From Alphaproteobacteria bacterium (GTDB lineage Bacteria; Pseudomonadota; Alphaproteobacteria; JAVJRE01): DNA of 64,000 nucleotides. The position numbers and the translations under genes are program-made. This document shows positions 42,811 through 53,013 of the stretch, piece by piece. Every line of letters starts with the position of its first letter. The stretch's first letter is position 1. The notes under the pieces are model-generated. The model was not told the DNA's origin. It searched no databases and saw only the letters and a list, made by a program, of their open reading frames with translations. The stretch is taken from assembly GCA_040218575.1 (NCBI GenBank), contig JAVJRE010000007.1, positions 434,001 through 498,000 on the forward strand, read 5' to 3'.

Positions 42811-44382
42811 CTAGCCCTGATAGGTCATGAGCGCGAAGTTATAGGCGCCGCCGGGGCCTACAGGATCACCGACAAAGCGACTCCAGGCGCGGATGGCCGG
42901 TTCGTGGGTGATCCAGACATAGGCGCCCGTATCCTCCATGATGTCGCCGAGTCGCGTATAAATCTCGTTGCGCTTCGCCGAATCGGTTTCCCTGGTCCCC
43001 TGCTCATACAGGGCGTCAAATTCGGGATCCGACCACCGCTCCCAGTTCCAGACGCCGACCTGCGAGCTTACGAACCACTGAAAATGGTCGAACGGATCGG
43101 CCGTCGCTGAATAGCCCATGATCCACAGCTGCAGGTCCTTGTATGCATCGCCCTTGGATTCCTGCCCCATGTTCCAGAAGGGGCCGGCGTCCAGCGGGAT
43201 CACTTCAACCGCGATGCCGATATCAGCCAGTTGCTGCTGAATGATTTGTGCTGATGTCACATTTTTCTGCTGGTTGAGAACCTGAAGCGTCAGGCTGAGA
43301 TCACTCACCCCGGCCTCCGTCAGCAGTCGGCGGGCCTCATCCGGATCGTAGGCGTAGGCGGTGGAGGTCCGGTGCCCAAGCAGCCCCGGCGGGACGATAC
43401 CGTTCGACCGCGGCGCCATCCCGCCATAGGACGCCTGCAGAATGACCGACGGGTCGATGGCCCGCTGAATGGCCTTGCGCACGCGAACATCCTGCAATTT
43501 CGGATGTTCGGTATTCATGCCCATCCAGGTGTAACCTTGGCCGGCGATGGCTTTCATAACTGAGTTGCGGGGCGGATTGTCGCGCCAGCGTTCGGCCGTC
43601 GAGGGGGTCACCTCCGTAAGGTTGACCTCACCGGCCTCGAACGCCAGCTCTGCTGCGTTGTCGTCCTCCACCAGCAGATAGTTCACAACCGCGAACTCGG
43701 CTGGACGGGCCGTCCAGGACGGATCGCGCGTGAAGGTGATCTGCTGATTGGGTGTCCACTCATGGGTGAAGGCACCCAGCGTCGAGGGAATCTGCGTCGT
43801 GAATTGGCCGCCGACCGCTTCCGTCGCCGAGCGGCTGACGATGGCGCCCGAAGCCGCAGCCAGCGCCGTCAGCCAGATTGGCGCGAAGGGATAGTTCAGA
43901 ACGATTACGCCATTGTATTTGTCAGTGACCTCAACATGGCTTACCGCCTCCCAGCGCCCGGACCATTCTGATTCCTTGAGCCGCTCAATCGAATATTTGA
44001 CGTCGTCCGCCGTGAATTCGCCATGGCCTCCCGACCACATCAGCCCGGGTCGAAGCGCGAAGGCAATGTTGAGATCGTCGGTCTGCTCCAGCCGGGTGAC
44101 AAACTCCGTCGGCTGCCACTGCCATTCATCGCCCGGCGCGACACGGGCCAGCGCCGGCAGCACGGCCAGTTGGGTGACGTACTCCGCGCCACCGACCATA
44201 TAGCCGGGATCCAGCACCTGAATGTCCCGCGCCATGCGGACCGCGACAGGTTGATCTGTCGCCGCCGCCGCCGTCTCGCCAATGCCTCGTCCCGTTAACC
44301 CGCTCGCCAGGACACCAGCGCCGACCGCTGTCGCTCCCGCGAGTACCTGCCGTCTCGATATCTCAAGAGTCTTCATGGCCAT
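42811..44382 (-). CDS. ABC transporter substrate-binding protein, family 5 (binding protein 1)
   Basis: 523 residues. A Tat signal begins ISRRQVLAG near residues 7-15, followed by a hydrophobic stretch and an AAA-type cleavage region near 37-40. The mature SBP_bac_5 fold carries PLDAGPFWNMGQ and GYSATADPFDHFQWF. Such proteins carry oligopeptides, nickel, glutathione or opine-like solutes. Start at ATG 44382 (GGGGG upstream), with ATG 44376 as an alternative. A close paralogue of binding protein 2: both share the QVLNQQKNVT segment. The DppBCDF-type permease lies 8.8 kb away, so both proteins may feed one transporter. Confidence 0.92.
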   Translation of the reverse strand: MAMKTLEISRRQVLAGATAVGAGVLASGLTGRGIGETAAAATDQPVAVRMARDIQVLDPGYMVGGAEYVTQLAVLPALARVAPGDEWQWQPTEFVTRLEQTDDLNIAFALRPGLMWSGGHGEFTADDVKYSIERLKESEWSGRWEAVSHVEVTDKYNGVIVLNYPFAPIWLTALAAASGAIVSRSATEAVGGQFTTQIPSTLGAFTHEWTPNQQITFTRDPSWTARPAEFAVVNYLLVEDDNAAELAFEAGEVNLTEVTPSTAERWRDNPPRNSVMKAIAGQGYTWMGMNTEHPKLQDVRVRKAIQRAIDPSVILQASYGGMAPRSNGIVPPGLLGHRTSTAYAYDPDEARRLLTEAGVSDLSLTLQVLNQQKNVTSAQIIQQQLADIGIAVEVIPLDAGPFWNMGQESKGDAYKDLQLWIMGYSATADPFDHFQWFVSSQVGVWNWERWSDPEFDALYEQGTRETDSAKRNEIYTRLGDIMEDTGAYVWITHEPAIRAWSRFVGDPVGPGGAYNFALMTYQG

Positions 44383-44664
44383 GCCCCCGATGGATTCAGA
44401 CAGTGCACTTTTTATTCCTGAACGGAAATCATGGGCGCGTTTACAGCGCCAGACAATGCGGAATCGGAGCAGACCCACAGGTAATCATGCCGAGAGCCAA
44501 TCCGCCCACCATGGCGCCGACTCAAAGGCTGGTATCTGAATACAATCAAAGAGTTGACCTGGCCGGTCGGCCGTGGTGGCGCAATCCGAAGTGGCAGCGG
44601 GGGGCCAGCGGCGGATCACGACTGCCGCTTGGACCCGACCAAACCGCGCCCAGGCGAAACGGGC
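44383..44664. other. Upstream region of binding protein 1
   Basis: 282 bases without a supported gene. AT-richer patches occur at about 44405-44420 and 44535-44552 and probably hold the promoter. No terminator with a T-run was seen after hydrolase B. Confidence 0.4.
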
Positions 44665-46710
44665 TCAGACCAGACGACGGGGGATCGCCCGCAGCCAGGT
44701 GCGGCTGAATACCGGCGTGTCGCCTTCAAAGGCCTCAAGGTCGGCCTTTATATGAAAATGGGTGGCGTCGGAGGTCATCAGCGAACGGGTCACCGTGCGC
44801 ACCGACCAGTCGCCGCGTTCAAAGCGCATGGTCGTCCAGTATTCCGAGCGCGCCGAATCGGTGCGTTCATCGGTTATGGACAATTCACGCCACGAATCCT
44901 CACCAAACACCCAGCCATCGCTGAGCTGGACGAGACCGGTGTCGGAACCGCTGCGTATGGTCACCCGGCCACTGGCCACGTCGCGCTCCACGGCCAGCGG
45001 CCGGTTGCGCCGCGGAGTCATCTGGCGTCGCGGCGCCAGCGCCGCGTGCTCCGCCGGCGGCAGGTCGGCCAGCCGTTTATCCGCCGCGGACGGCCGTCTG
45101 ACCGGCAGGTCCAGCGACCCCTCGCCCGGCGTCACCGTCAGAGTCACCGGTTGCGGCGAGGGCACGACGATGGGCCAGTATGACGCGCTGACCGCCACGC
45201 GGATGCGGTGACCAGCCGGGAACCGGTGGCCGGCGTTCTTCAGGTCAAAGCGCACGGTCACCGCCTCGCCGGGAGTCAGGGCTTGCGGTCTTGACCGGCT
45301 GTCCCGGTGGGTCAGGTTGAAGGGCGACCAGGTGACCCGCAGCGCGCGACCGTCCGGCGCCACGTCCATCAAGCGCACCACCACCATAGCCACCGGCCGG
45401 TCGGCGGCCACGGTCAGGCTGATGGTCGGCGCCCCCAGAATCTCCAGCGGCTCGTCCAGCGGCGCACTGTCGAAGACCAGGCTTCGCGCGTCGTCGGGCC
45501 GCTGGTCTTCCGGGTGCTCCGGTCCGTCATCGCCGTGGGCGCACCAGTTGAGGCAAGTCAGGCCGACGGTCTGCGCCGGCGGCAAAACCAGAGGCGGGCC
45601 GGCTGCCGGTCTGTCGCCCAGGCCATCGGTGTTGAGGTGCAGGGTGCGGCTTGCAGCCTGCGGAATCGGCCACGCCGGCTCCGCCACCCAGCGGCCCGGC
45701 CGCTCAAGCTGCACCGCCCTGGGTTCCGTCCAGTCCTCCATCCACGCCCGCAGCATGGGCCGGTCCATCACCCCGTTCGCCTCGCCCTTCAGCCAGTGGT
45801 CCCACCACAGCAGGGCATCCTGCAGGAATCCATAGTCGGGCTTCGGCCAGGCCTGATGGGGATACTGATGGCCCCATGGCCCGATAATGCCCTGGCGCGG
45901 CCCCTTCAGATTGGCCAGCAATTCAAAGACCGCATTGGTATAGGCGTCGGACCAGCCGCCGACCGCGTAGCATGGGGTCTCGATGGCGCCATAGTCCTCG
46001 CACACCGAACCGTGCCGCCAGAAGTCATCGCGATGCTGGTGGGCCAGCCATTCCAGGACCCATGGCGCGCCAGCCTCCAGTCGTTCGAACCAGCGGGTGC
46101 GCCAGCCCGCGCCAGCCAGGTCCGGGTCGGGCGGCCGGGCGTTATAGGCGAACATGGTATCGGCCCAGCCCAGATTGGATTCCAGCAGGCAGCCGCCCAT
46201 GAAATGAATGTCGTCGGCGTAGCGATCCACCGTCGAATAGACCGAGATGATCGCCTTCAGCGCCGGTGGCCGGCGCGCCGCCACCTGCAGCACATTGAAG
46301 CCACCCCACGACTTTCCCATCATGCCCACGCTGCCGCTGCTCCACGGCTGCGCCGCCAGCCAGGCGATGACCTCCAGGGCGTCGTCCTGCTCCTGCTTGA
46401 CATACTCGTCCAGCATCACGCCGTCCGATTCGCCGCTGCCGCGCAGATCGACGCGGATAGCGGCATAGCCGTGGCTGGCCCAATACGGATGCATGGCCTC
46501 GTCGCGGCCGGCCGTGAAATCACGCTTGCGGTAGGGGATGTATTCCATCACCACCGGCACGCGACTGTCCGGCCCGGCATCCTCCGGCAACCACAGACGG
46601 GCGGCCAGGCGGGTGCCGTCCGCCAGGGGAATCCACAGGTGCGGGACTTCACGGATGCGGTGCGGAAAATCGGTGCGCACCGTTGGCGGTGAGTTTCTGC
46701 GCTTGGTCAT
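44665..46710 (-). CDS. CocE/NonD-family serine hydrolase B
   Basis: 681 residues from ATG 46710 with AGGGGGA upstream. The same layout as hydrolase A. Triad by alignment: S134 in GKSWGG (Lys replaces the usual Ile before Ser), the Asp of GGWSDAY and the His of GPWGH. DGTRLAARLWLP is at 31-42. The DRYxDDxHxMGG stretch after the Ser region is kept by all six paralogues except for small changes. It is divergent from hydrolase C with 89 bases between starts. Confidence 0.9.
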   Translation of the reverse strand: MTKRRNSPPTVRTDFPHRIREVPHLWIPLADGTRLAARLWLPEDAGPDSRVPVVMEYIPYRKRDFTAGRDEAMHPYWASHGYAAIRVDLRGSGESDGVMLDEYVKQEQDDALEVIAWLAAQPWSSGSVGMMGKSWGGFNVLQVAARRPPALKAIISVYSTVDRYADDIHFMGGCLLESNLGWADTMFAYNARPPDPDLAGAGWRTRWFERLEAGAPWVLEWLAHQHRDDFWRHGSVCEDYGAIETPCYAVGGWSDAYTNAVFELLANLKGPRQGIIGPWGHQYPHQAWPKPDYGFLQDALLWWDHWLKGEANGVMDRPMLRAWMEDWTEPRAVQLERPGRWVAEPAWPIPQAASRTLHLNTDGLGDRPAAGPPLVLPPAQTVGLTCLNWCAHGDDGPEHPEDQRPDDARSLVFDSAPLDEPLEILGAPTISLTVAADRPVAMVVVRLMDVAPDGRALRVTWSPFNLTHRDSRSRPQALTPGEAVTVRFDLKNAGHRFPAGHRIRVAVSASYWPIVVPSPQPVTLTVTPGEGSLDLPVRRPSAADKRLADLPPAEHAALAPRRQMTPRRNRPLAVERDVASGRVTIRSGSDTGLVQLSDGWVFGEDSWRELSITDERTDSARSEYWTTMRFERGDWSVRTVTRSLMTSDATHFHIKADLEAFEGDTPVFSRTWLRAIPRRLV

Positions 46711-46799
46711 GGCGTCCCCCTGCCCTGGCGAGCCCATCTTGCCTTACCCGGCCGGGCGGTCAAACTGGTCTCGCGTCACCAGCGGGAGAGGAGCGCCAA

Positions 46800-48812
46800 A
46801 TGGCCGAAAGCCTACGTCCGGTGCGGGAAATCATGACCGCCTGGATTCCCATGGCCGATGGCGTGCGGCTGGCCGCCCGGCTGTGGCTGCCGGCAGATGC
46901 TGGCGACGACCCGGTGCCGGCGGTGCTGGAGTTCCTGCCCTATCGCCGGCGCGATGGTACCGGCCCGCGCGACCGCATCACCTATCCTTGGTTCGCCGCC
47001 CGCGGCATCGCCGGTGTCCGGGTGGACATGCGCGGCAGCGGCGATTCCGACGGGCTGATGACCGACGAGTACACAGCCCAGGAACATGCCGACGCCGTGC
47101 AGGTCATCGCCTGGATCGCCGCCCAGCCGTGGTGCACCGGCAATGTGGGCATGATGGGCATAAGCTGGGGCGGCTTCAACGCGTTGCAGGTGGCCGCCCT
47201 CAACCCGCCGGCGCTCAAGGCGATCATCACCTGCTGCTCGACCGATGACCGCTACAGCGACGATGTCCACTACATGGGCGGCTGTTTGATCGAGGCCAAT
47301 CTGCGCTGGGGCAGTCAGTTCCTGACCGGCCTTGCCCGGCCGCCTGACCCTGCTGTGGTGGGCGATGCCTGGCAGGCCATGTGGGCCGACCGTCTGGCCA
47401 ATGTGCAGCCGCCGAGCGCTCTGTGGCTGGCCCACCAGCGGCGCGATGGTTATTGGCGCCATGGCAGCGTCTGCGAGGACTATGCCGCCGTGCGCTGTGC
47501 CGTCTATGCGGTGGGCGGCTGGGCCGACGGCTATACAGACGCGGTTGCGCGCATGCTCGAAGGCCTGTCCTGCCCGCGCAAAGGGCTGATCGGGCCGTGG
47601 GGCCACCAGTATCCCCATAACGGCCGGCCCGGCCCGCGCATCGGCTTTCTCGAGGAAATGCTGGCCTGGTGGAAACACTGGCTGGCCGGCGAGATTACCG
47701 GGGTCATGGACGGCCCCCTGTTGCGCGTCTGGCTGCAGGACCCGGTGCCGCCGCGGGCCGATTATGATACGCGGCCCGGCCGCTGGATCGGCCTTGATGA
47801 TCCGGCTGTCTTTCACAGCAACCGGCAGGACTGGCGCTTGGATGCCGGCGTTCTGACGCCGCCTGCGGCACCGGCCGGCGCGCCATCCAACAATCCGCCG
47901 GTGACCATCCGCACGGTGCAGACGGTTGGCATTCACTCCGGTGCCTGGTGCGGCTTTGGCCGGGCCGATCATCCAACCGATCAGGCGCCGGAAGACGCGC
48001 TGTCGGTGTGCTTCGACTCGGCGCCTCTGGACGCGCCGCTCAGCCTGGTGGGCACGCCGGCCCTTACCTGCCGGCTTAGCGCCGACCAGCCCCAGGCCAA
48101 CCTTATTGCCCGCCTCACCAGCGTGGCGCCGGACGGGACCAGCCTGCGCCTGTCCTATGGTGTGCTCAACCTGACCCATGCGGCCGGCCATGCGACGGCC
48201 CGGGCGCTTGTCCCCGGCGCGCCGGTTGAGGTCCGCCTGCGCCTGCATGATCTGGCCGAGGTAGTGCCGGCCGGCCACCGTCTGCGCCTGGCGCTCTCCA
48301 CCACCTGCTGGCCCACTGTCTGGCCATCGCCGGTGGCGGCCTCCGTCACTCTCGACAGCCTCTCGGCCCGCCTCCATCTGCCGGTGCATGAGCCGGCGCT
48401 GGAAAGCCGGCGACCGTTGCCGGACTTCGCGCCGCCACAGGACGAAACCCCGGCGCGGGCGGCCCATGGCCGCGACATTCGCTTCGACCCCGCCAGCGGT
48501 GCGGCCGCCTTGCACATACCCTTCGGCAGCGGCAACAGCGAGGTGCGGCACGACGATCTGGACCTGACCGTCAGCAGCGGCGGTGACCTGGTCTATTCGG
48601 TCGAAGCCGATGATCCCCTGACGGCGCGGGCGGTCATTACCGGCAGCCACCATCTGCGCCGTGACGGTTGGGACGCGCGCATCGACTCACGCCACGAAAT
48701 GTGGGCAACGGCCGAGGACTTCCGCCTTCTCGTCCATCTGGAGGCGCGCGCCGGCGGCGAGGTCGTGACGCGACGCGACTGGGACCTGACGATCCGCCGC
48801 GACAGCGTGTGA
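46800..48812 (+). CDS. CocE/NonD-family serine hydrolase C
   Basis: 670 residues from ATG 46800, preceded by GGGAGAGGAG. Triad: S122 in GISWGG, the Asp of GGWADGY and the His of GPWGH. It converges on the ABC operon with 17 bases between stops. An adjacent, opposite-strand neighbour of hydrolase B. Most similar in its N-terminus to hydrolase A (VREIMT). Cytoplasmic, by the lack of a signal peptide. Confidence 0.9.
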   Translation: MAESLRPVREIMTAWIPMADGVRLAARLWLPADAGDDPVPAVLEFLPYRRRDGTGPRDRITYPWFAARGIAGVRVDMRGSGDSDGLMTDEYTAQEHADAVQVIAWIAAQPWCTGNVGMMGISWGGFNALQVAALNPPALKAIITCCSTDDRYSDDVHYMGGCLIEANLRWGSQFLTGLARPPDPAVVGDAWQAMWADRLANVQPPSALWLAHQRRDGYWRHGSVCEDYAAVRCAVYAVGGWADGYTDAVARMLEGLSCPRKGLIGPWGHQYPHNGRPGPRIGFLEEMLAWWKHWLAGEITGVMDGPLLRVWLQDPVPPRADYDTRPGRWIGLDDPAVFHSNRQDWRLDAGVLTPPAAPAGAPSNNPPVTIRTVQTVGIHSGAWCGFGRADHPTDQAPEDALSVCFDSAPLDAPLSLVGTPALTCRLSADQPQANLIARLTSVAPDGTSLRLSYGVLNLTHAAGHATARALVPGAPVEVRLRLHDLAEVVPAGHRLRLALSTTCWPTVWPSPVAASVTLDSLSARLHLPVHEPALESRRPLPDFAPPQDETPARAAHGRDIRFDPASGAAALHIPFGSGNSEVRHDDLDLTVSSGGDLVYSVEADDPLTARAVITGSHHLRRDGWDARIDSRHEMWATAEDFRLLVHLEARAGGEVVTRRDWDLTIRRDSV

Positions 48813-48829
48813 AGGCTGGCCGGACCGGC

Positions 48830-49825
48830 TCAGGCGGCGACCGGCCGGCCGCCCAGAGGGAAGTGACAACGCACCCAGTGGTCGTCGCCGATCAGACGGC
48901 GCTCCGGCACTTCCCGGCGACAACGGTCCTGGGCGTAGGGACAGCGCGTGTGGAACTCACACCCGGCCGGGCGCTGGGCCAGGCTCGGCACCTCGCCGGC
49001 AATCGACACCAGGTCGCGCCGCTTGTCCGGGTCCGGCTGCGGCACGCCCTGCAGCAGGGCCTCCGTATAGGGATGGGCCGGGCTGTCGAAGATGCGATCT
49101 GATTCCCCCTGCTCCACAAAGCGGCCGAGATACATGATCGCTAGCCGGTCGCTTACATGGCGCACCACCGGCAGATTGTGGGTGATGACCAGATAGGTCA
49201 GGTTCAGCCGGTCCTGCAGATCCGCCATCAGATTGAGAATCTCGCCCTGCACCGACACGTCGAGCCCGGCCGTCGGCTCATCAGCAATGATAAGTTTCGG
49301 CTCCAGCGCCAGCGCCCGGGCAACACCCACCCGTCGCGCCTGGCCGCCCGACAGCTCGTGCGGATAACGGCTGACGAAATCCGCCGGCAAACCGACCATG
49401 TCCAGCAGGCGGCGCGCCTCCTGGTCCAGATCCTTGTCTTTGATGTGGTGAATGCGAAAAGGCTCGGTGATGATGGACTTGATGGTCAGACGCGGGCTGA
49501 GCGACGCCACCGGGTCCTGGAACATCATCGCCACATTGCGACGGATCGCTTTGTACTGACGCCCTTTCAGGCCGGTAATTTCATCGCCGTTGATGCGGAT
49601 GGAGCCGCTGTGCGCCCGAACCAGACCAATGATCGCCCGGCCCAGGGTCGTCTTGCCCGATCCCGATTCGCCGACCAGGCCATAGGTCCGACCCGCCTGC
49701 AGCGTCAGGGAGACGTCCAGCACCGCATCCAGCCAGGGATCACTGGTACCGGTCAGCAGCGCCTGCAGGCGGCTCATGCTGCGAAACCGAACCCGCAGAT
49801 CGTTGATTTCCAGCAGCTCAGCCAC
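48830..49825 (-). CDS. Oligopeptide/dipeptide ABC transporter ATP-binding protein (DppF/OppF type)
   Basis: 331 residues. Walker A GESGSGKTT near 54-62, the ABC signature LSGGQARRVGVARAL near 159-173, and Walker B LIIADEPTAGLD. The C-terminal oligopeptide-transport extension has the conserved CxxxxxCP...C cluster (CEFHTRCPYAQDRC). It powers solute import with DppD. The first eight bases overlap the upstream ATPase gene, indicating tight coupling. Last gene of the operon. Confidence 0.94.
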   Translation of the reverse strand: MAELLEINDLRVRFRSMSRLQALLTGTSDPWLDAVLDVSLTLQAGRTYGLVGESGSGKTTLGRAIIGLVRAHSGSIRINGDEITGLKGRQYKAIRRNVAMMFQDPVASLSPRLTIKSIITEPFRIHHIKDKDLDQEARRLLDMVGLPADFVSRYPHELSGGQARRVGVARALALEPKLIIADEPTAGLDVSVQGEILNLMADLQDRLNLTYLVITHNLPVVRHVSDRLAIMYLGRFVEQGESDRIFDSPAHPYTEALLQGVPQPDPDKRRDLVSIAGEVPSLAQRPAGCEFHTRCPYAQDRCRREVPERRLIGDDHWVRCHFPLGGRPVAA

Positions 49826-50837
49826 CGACCGGCTCCACTATCCGCGCCCGCGCGGGATCCAGCAGGTGACAACGCGTCACATGGCGGGAATCGGGTCCAT
49901 CATCCGCAAGCGGCGCCGGATGGTCGGCTGGCCGCTGCCCGGCGCAGGGTTCGAACGCCTGGGGACAGCGATCGGCGAAGACGCAGCCCGTGGGAATGAG
50001 GTTGAGGTCGGGCACTTCGCCCGGAATAGTCTGCAGATGGCGGGTCCGCTCCATGACCCGTGCCGGGTCACACTCCAGCAGCGCCTGGGTATAGGGGTGG
50101 CTCGGACGATAGAAGATATCCCGCACACTGCCCTGTTCCACGACCTCGCCGGCATACATCACCACCACGAAATCGCACAGCTCGGCGATCAGGCCCAGAT
50201 TGTGCGAAACAAACAGAACCGATGTCTGAAACTCCTTCTGCAACTCGCGGATCAGGTGAATGATCTGCGCCTCCATGGTGACGTCCAGTGCGGTGGTCGG
50301 CTCGTCGGCGATCAGCAGTGACGGGTTCATCAGCAGCGCCATGGCAATGGAGATGCGCTGCCGCATACCGCCGGAGAACTGATAGGGATGCTGGTCAATG
50401 CGCTGCTCGGAGTCGGGAATGCCAACCCGCTGCAGCATGTCGATGGCGACCCGTCGTTTCTCCGCCTTGGTCATATTGCGACGGTACTGAATGTCCACCA
50501 TCTGCTGGCCGATGGTGATGACCGGGTTCTGCGCGGTCATCGGGTCCTGGAACACCATGGAGATGCGTTCGCCGCGCAGGGCGCGCAGCTCAGCCGGGCT
50601 GAGCTTCAGAATGTCCTGCCCCTCGAATATCACTTCGCCGCTGACCACATCCGCATTGTCGGCCAGCAAGCGCATGGCGGCGGAAATCACTGTCGTCTTG
50701 CCGCAGCCGGACTCGCCAACGATTCCGACGGTGCTCTTTTCCGGCACCGAGAAGCTGACGTCGCGCAGGGCATGGACATGGCCACGCGGCGTCTCGAAAT
50801 CGATCGACAGGTTGCGGATATCGAGAACGTTGGCCAC
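49818..50837 (-). CDS. Oligopeptide/dipeptide ABC transporter ATP-binding protein (DppD/OppD type)
   Basis: 339 residues. Walker [10 protein letters not shown], signature [15 protein letters not shown], Walker [13 protein letters not shown], and the C-terminal cysteine cluster ([14 protein letters not shown]). Partner ATPase of DppF; three bases from the permease gene upstream and overlapping dppF downstream. Confidence 0.94.
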   Translation of the reverse strand: MANVLDIRNLSIDFETPRGHVHALRDVSFSVPEKSTVGIVGESGCGKTTVISAAMRLLADNADVVSGEVIFEGQDILKLSPAELRALRGERISMVFQDPMTAQNPVITIGQQMVDIQYRRNMTKAEKRRVAIDMLQRVGIPDSEQRIDQHPYQFSGGMRQRISIAMALLMNPSLLIADEPTTALDVTMEAQIIHLIRELQKEFQTSVLFVSHNLGLIAELCDFVVVMYAGEVVEQGSVRDIFYRPSHPYTQALLECDPARVMERTRHLQTIPGEVPDLNLIPTGCVFADRCPQAFEPCAGQRPADHPAPLADDGPDSRHVTRCHLLDPARARIVEPVGG

Positions 50838-50840
50838 GGG

Positions 50841-51770
50841 CTATCGGCCTCGCCGCAGCTTGGGATCGAAAATATCGCGCAGCGATTCGCCAAGGAAGGT
50901 AAAGCCGAGCGTCACCAGAACCAGCGGAATACCGGCGGCGATCACCACCCACGGCGCCACCCGCAGAATCTGCCGGCCTTCCGACAGCATGTTCCCCCAG
51001 CTTGGCGTCGGCGGCCGGATGCCGAGACCAAGGAAGCTGAGCCCGGCCTCCACCGTCACCACCACCGGCACATTCATTGCCGCCAGGATCAACAGGGGGC
51101 CGACGATATTGGGCAGCACATGGCGGACCAGGACACGCCCGGCGCCAGCGCCCAGCGACTGTTCCGCCAGGATGAACTCCGTATTGCGCAGCGCCAGGGT
51201 CTGGGTTCTGGCAATGCGTCCGTAGTTCGGTATGAAGTTGATGATGATCACCAGAATCACCATGAACAGGCTGGGTTGGGTCAGCGAAATGATGGCTAGC
51301 GACAGAACGATGGCCGGGAAGGAGTTGATGGTGTCGAACACCAGCAACAATGCACTGTCGAGCCAGCGCGGGCCGTAGCCGGCGATCATGCCCAGCATCA
51401 GTCCGGTCACCAGGCTGACGGTGACGGCCACCGCCGCCACCTGCAGCGCCACCCGCCCGCCGAAGAAGACCCGCGTCAGCACGTCCCGCCCAAGCTGGTC
51501 GGTGCCGGCCGGATGGGCCAGCGATGGCGGCAATTGCCGCTCGATCTTGCCGTCCACGATACTGATGCGCGACGGCTCATAGGGCGTGAGCATCGGCGCG
51601 AAGATCGCCGTGCCGAAGAACACCACTACCAGGATCAGACCGGTCAACCCCATGGGGTCGCGCAGCAGACGACGGAAGGGGCCAGCCGATTTACCGTCGG
51701 GCGCGGGTGCCGCTACGGGGTCTCCGGCGACCACCGCTGGCGGTATGCTCTTAGAGGGACTGTCGGACAC
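50841..51770 (-). CDS. Oligopeptide/dipeptide ABC transporter permease (DppC/OppC type)
   Basis: 309 residues: an N-terminal cytoplasmic segment, five to six membrane helices and the EAA-type loop (EQSLGAGAGRVLVRHVLPN). It lines the import channel with DppB. It overlaps the dppB-type gene by 20 bases and is three bases from the dppD-type gene. Confidence 0.94.
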   Translation of the reverse strand: MSDSPSKSIPPAVVAGDPVAAPAPDGKSAGPFRRLLRDPMGLTGLILVVVFFGTAIFAPMLTPYEPSRISIVDGKIERQLPPSLAHPAGTDQLGRDVLTRVFFGGRVALQVAAVAVTVSLVTGLMLGMIAGYGPRWLDSALLLVFDTINSFPAIVLSLAIISLTQPSLFMVILVIIINFIPNYGRIARTQTLALRNTEFILAEQSLGAGAGRVLVRHVLPNIVGPLLILAAMNVPVVVTVEAGLSFLGLGIRPPTPSWGNMLSEGRQILRVAPWVVIAAGIPLVLVTLGFTFLGESLRDIFDPKLRRGR

Positions 51771-52695
51771 GGGGATCCAGGGAGGCGGCGATCAGATCGG
51801 CGACCAGCACTGCGCCCAGATAGATGAAGGCGGTGACCAGGACCGCCCCCTGCACCACCGGGAAATTGCGCTGCAGGGCATTGTCGACGATCAGCTTGCC
51901 AAGACCGGGGCGTGAAAAGATGGTCTCGGCGAAGACCGTGCCCACCAAAAGACCGCCGATACCGACACCGATCAGCGTCACCGTCGGCAGCACCGCCACC
52001 TTCAGGGCATAGCGATAGGAAATCGTGCGATGGCGCAGGCCAAAGGCGCGGGCGGCGCGGATATAGTTCTCACCAAGCACCTCCAGCATGGAGGCGCGCA
52101 CCATGCGCGCCAGATAACCGACCCAGCCAAGCCCCACGGCGAAGGCCGGCAGCACTAGATGCCAGGCCTGGTCCCAGAAATCTCCCGCCTCGCCGGCGCC
52201 GATCACCGGAAACAGGCGCCATTCCACGGAGAACAGCAGCAGCACCCAGATGGACACCACAAACGACGGCACGGCGATGGCGCCGACAGAGACAACGCCG
52301 GTCACCTTGTCCAGCAGGCTGTTGCGGCGCACGGCGGAGAAGCAGCCAAGCGGAATCGCCAGCACCGCCGCCCAGCCCAGCGCGGACAGGCCAAGGATGA
52401 CCGTCTTCGGCAGCACCTGGCCGACCATCGCCGACACCGGTCGGTCGGAGAACACGTCGCGGCCCAGATCGCCCTGCAGCACGTTGCCGATAAACTTCGC
52501 GACCTGCACATAGATTGGTTGGTCTAGCCCCATCTTGGCGATGTATTTGGCCTGGATTTCCGGTGTCGCCCGGGTGCCTAGCGCGATGGATACCGGATCG
52601 CCCGGAATCAGGTGAATCAGGCTGAACAGCAGCAGCATGGCGGAGAAGGCAATAATCACCGCCAGGCCGATGCGTCGGATGGCGTAGATCAGCAT
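51751..52695 (-). CDS. Oligopeptide/dipeptide ABC transporter permease (DppB/OppB type)
   Basis: 314 residues with six membrane helices and the opening FSLIHLIPGDPVSIALG, typical of DppB/OppB; EAA loop (RAARAFGLRHRTISYRYAL). First gene of the dppBCDF-like operon. The promoter must lie in the 318 bases upstream, or transcription continues from hydrolase D. Confidence 0.94.
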   Translation of the reverse strand: MLIYAIRRIGLAVIIAFSAMLLLFSLIHLIPGDPVSIALGTRATPEIQAKYIAKMGLDQPIYVQVAKFIGNVLQGDLGRDVFSDRPVSAMVGQVLPKTVILGLSALGWAAVLAIPLGCFSAVRRNSLLDKVTGVVSVGAIAVPSFVVSIWVLLLFSVEWRLFPVIGAGEAGDFWDQAWHLVLPAFAVGLGWVGYLARMVRASMLEVLGENYIRAARAFGLRHRTISYRYALKVAVLPTVTLIGVGIGGLLVGTVFAETIFSRPGLGKLIVDNALQRNFPVVQGAVLVTAFIYLGAVLVADLIAASLDPRVRQSL

Positions 52696-53013
52696 GCTGC
52701 CCCGTGGATACGCAGCCTGGCCCGCTGGTCACCGAGACTCACCTCTGGCAGATACACCCCCGGCTGACGACTCACCCTGCCCCCCGTCCCAATCTGTCCG
52801 AACCTGCCGATTCCCGGTCTGGCCCCAATGGGTCATCATGCTAGCCATGGCGGCCGGTTGCGCAAGCCCGTCCGGGCTTTGGGCCAAAACCCAAGAGGCG
52901 CCGCCGCCCGCCGCCGGCCTCCCCGTCGATACGCGTGCCGCTCCCCGGTCGGCCACAGACCCGGCACCGGGACGCATGGCGCGCATATCCTGCGGCGCGT
53001 CCACCGGGCCCGC
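52696..53013. other. Gap between the ABC operon and hydrolase D
   Basis: 318 bases. A small frame of about 107 codons on the plus strand and one of 91 on the minus strand have no ribosome-binding site or recognisable domain and look spurious. I see no clear promoter or terminator. Both flanking genes run on the minus strand. Confidence 0.5.

Noticed and set aside
46812-48653. Minus-strand frame of about 613 codons over hydrolase C
   Set aside because: Antisense of a gene with a complete hydrolase triad and ribosome-binding site; the same occurs over hydrolases A, B and D.
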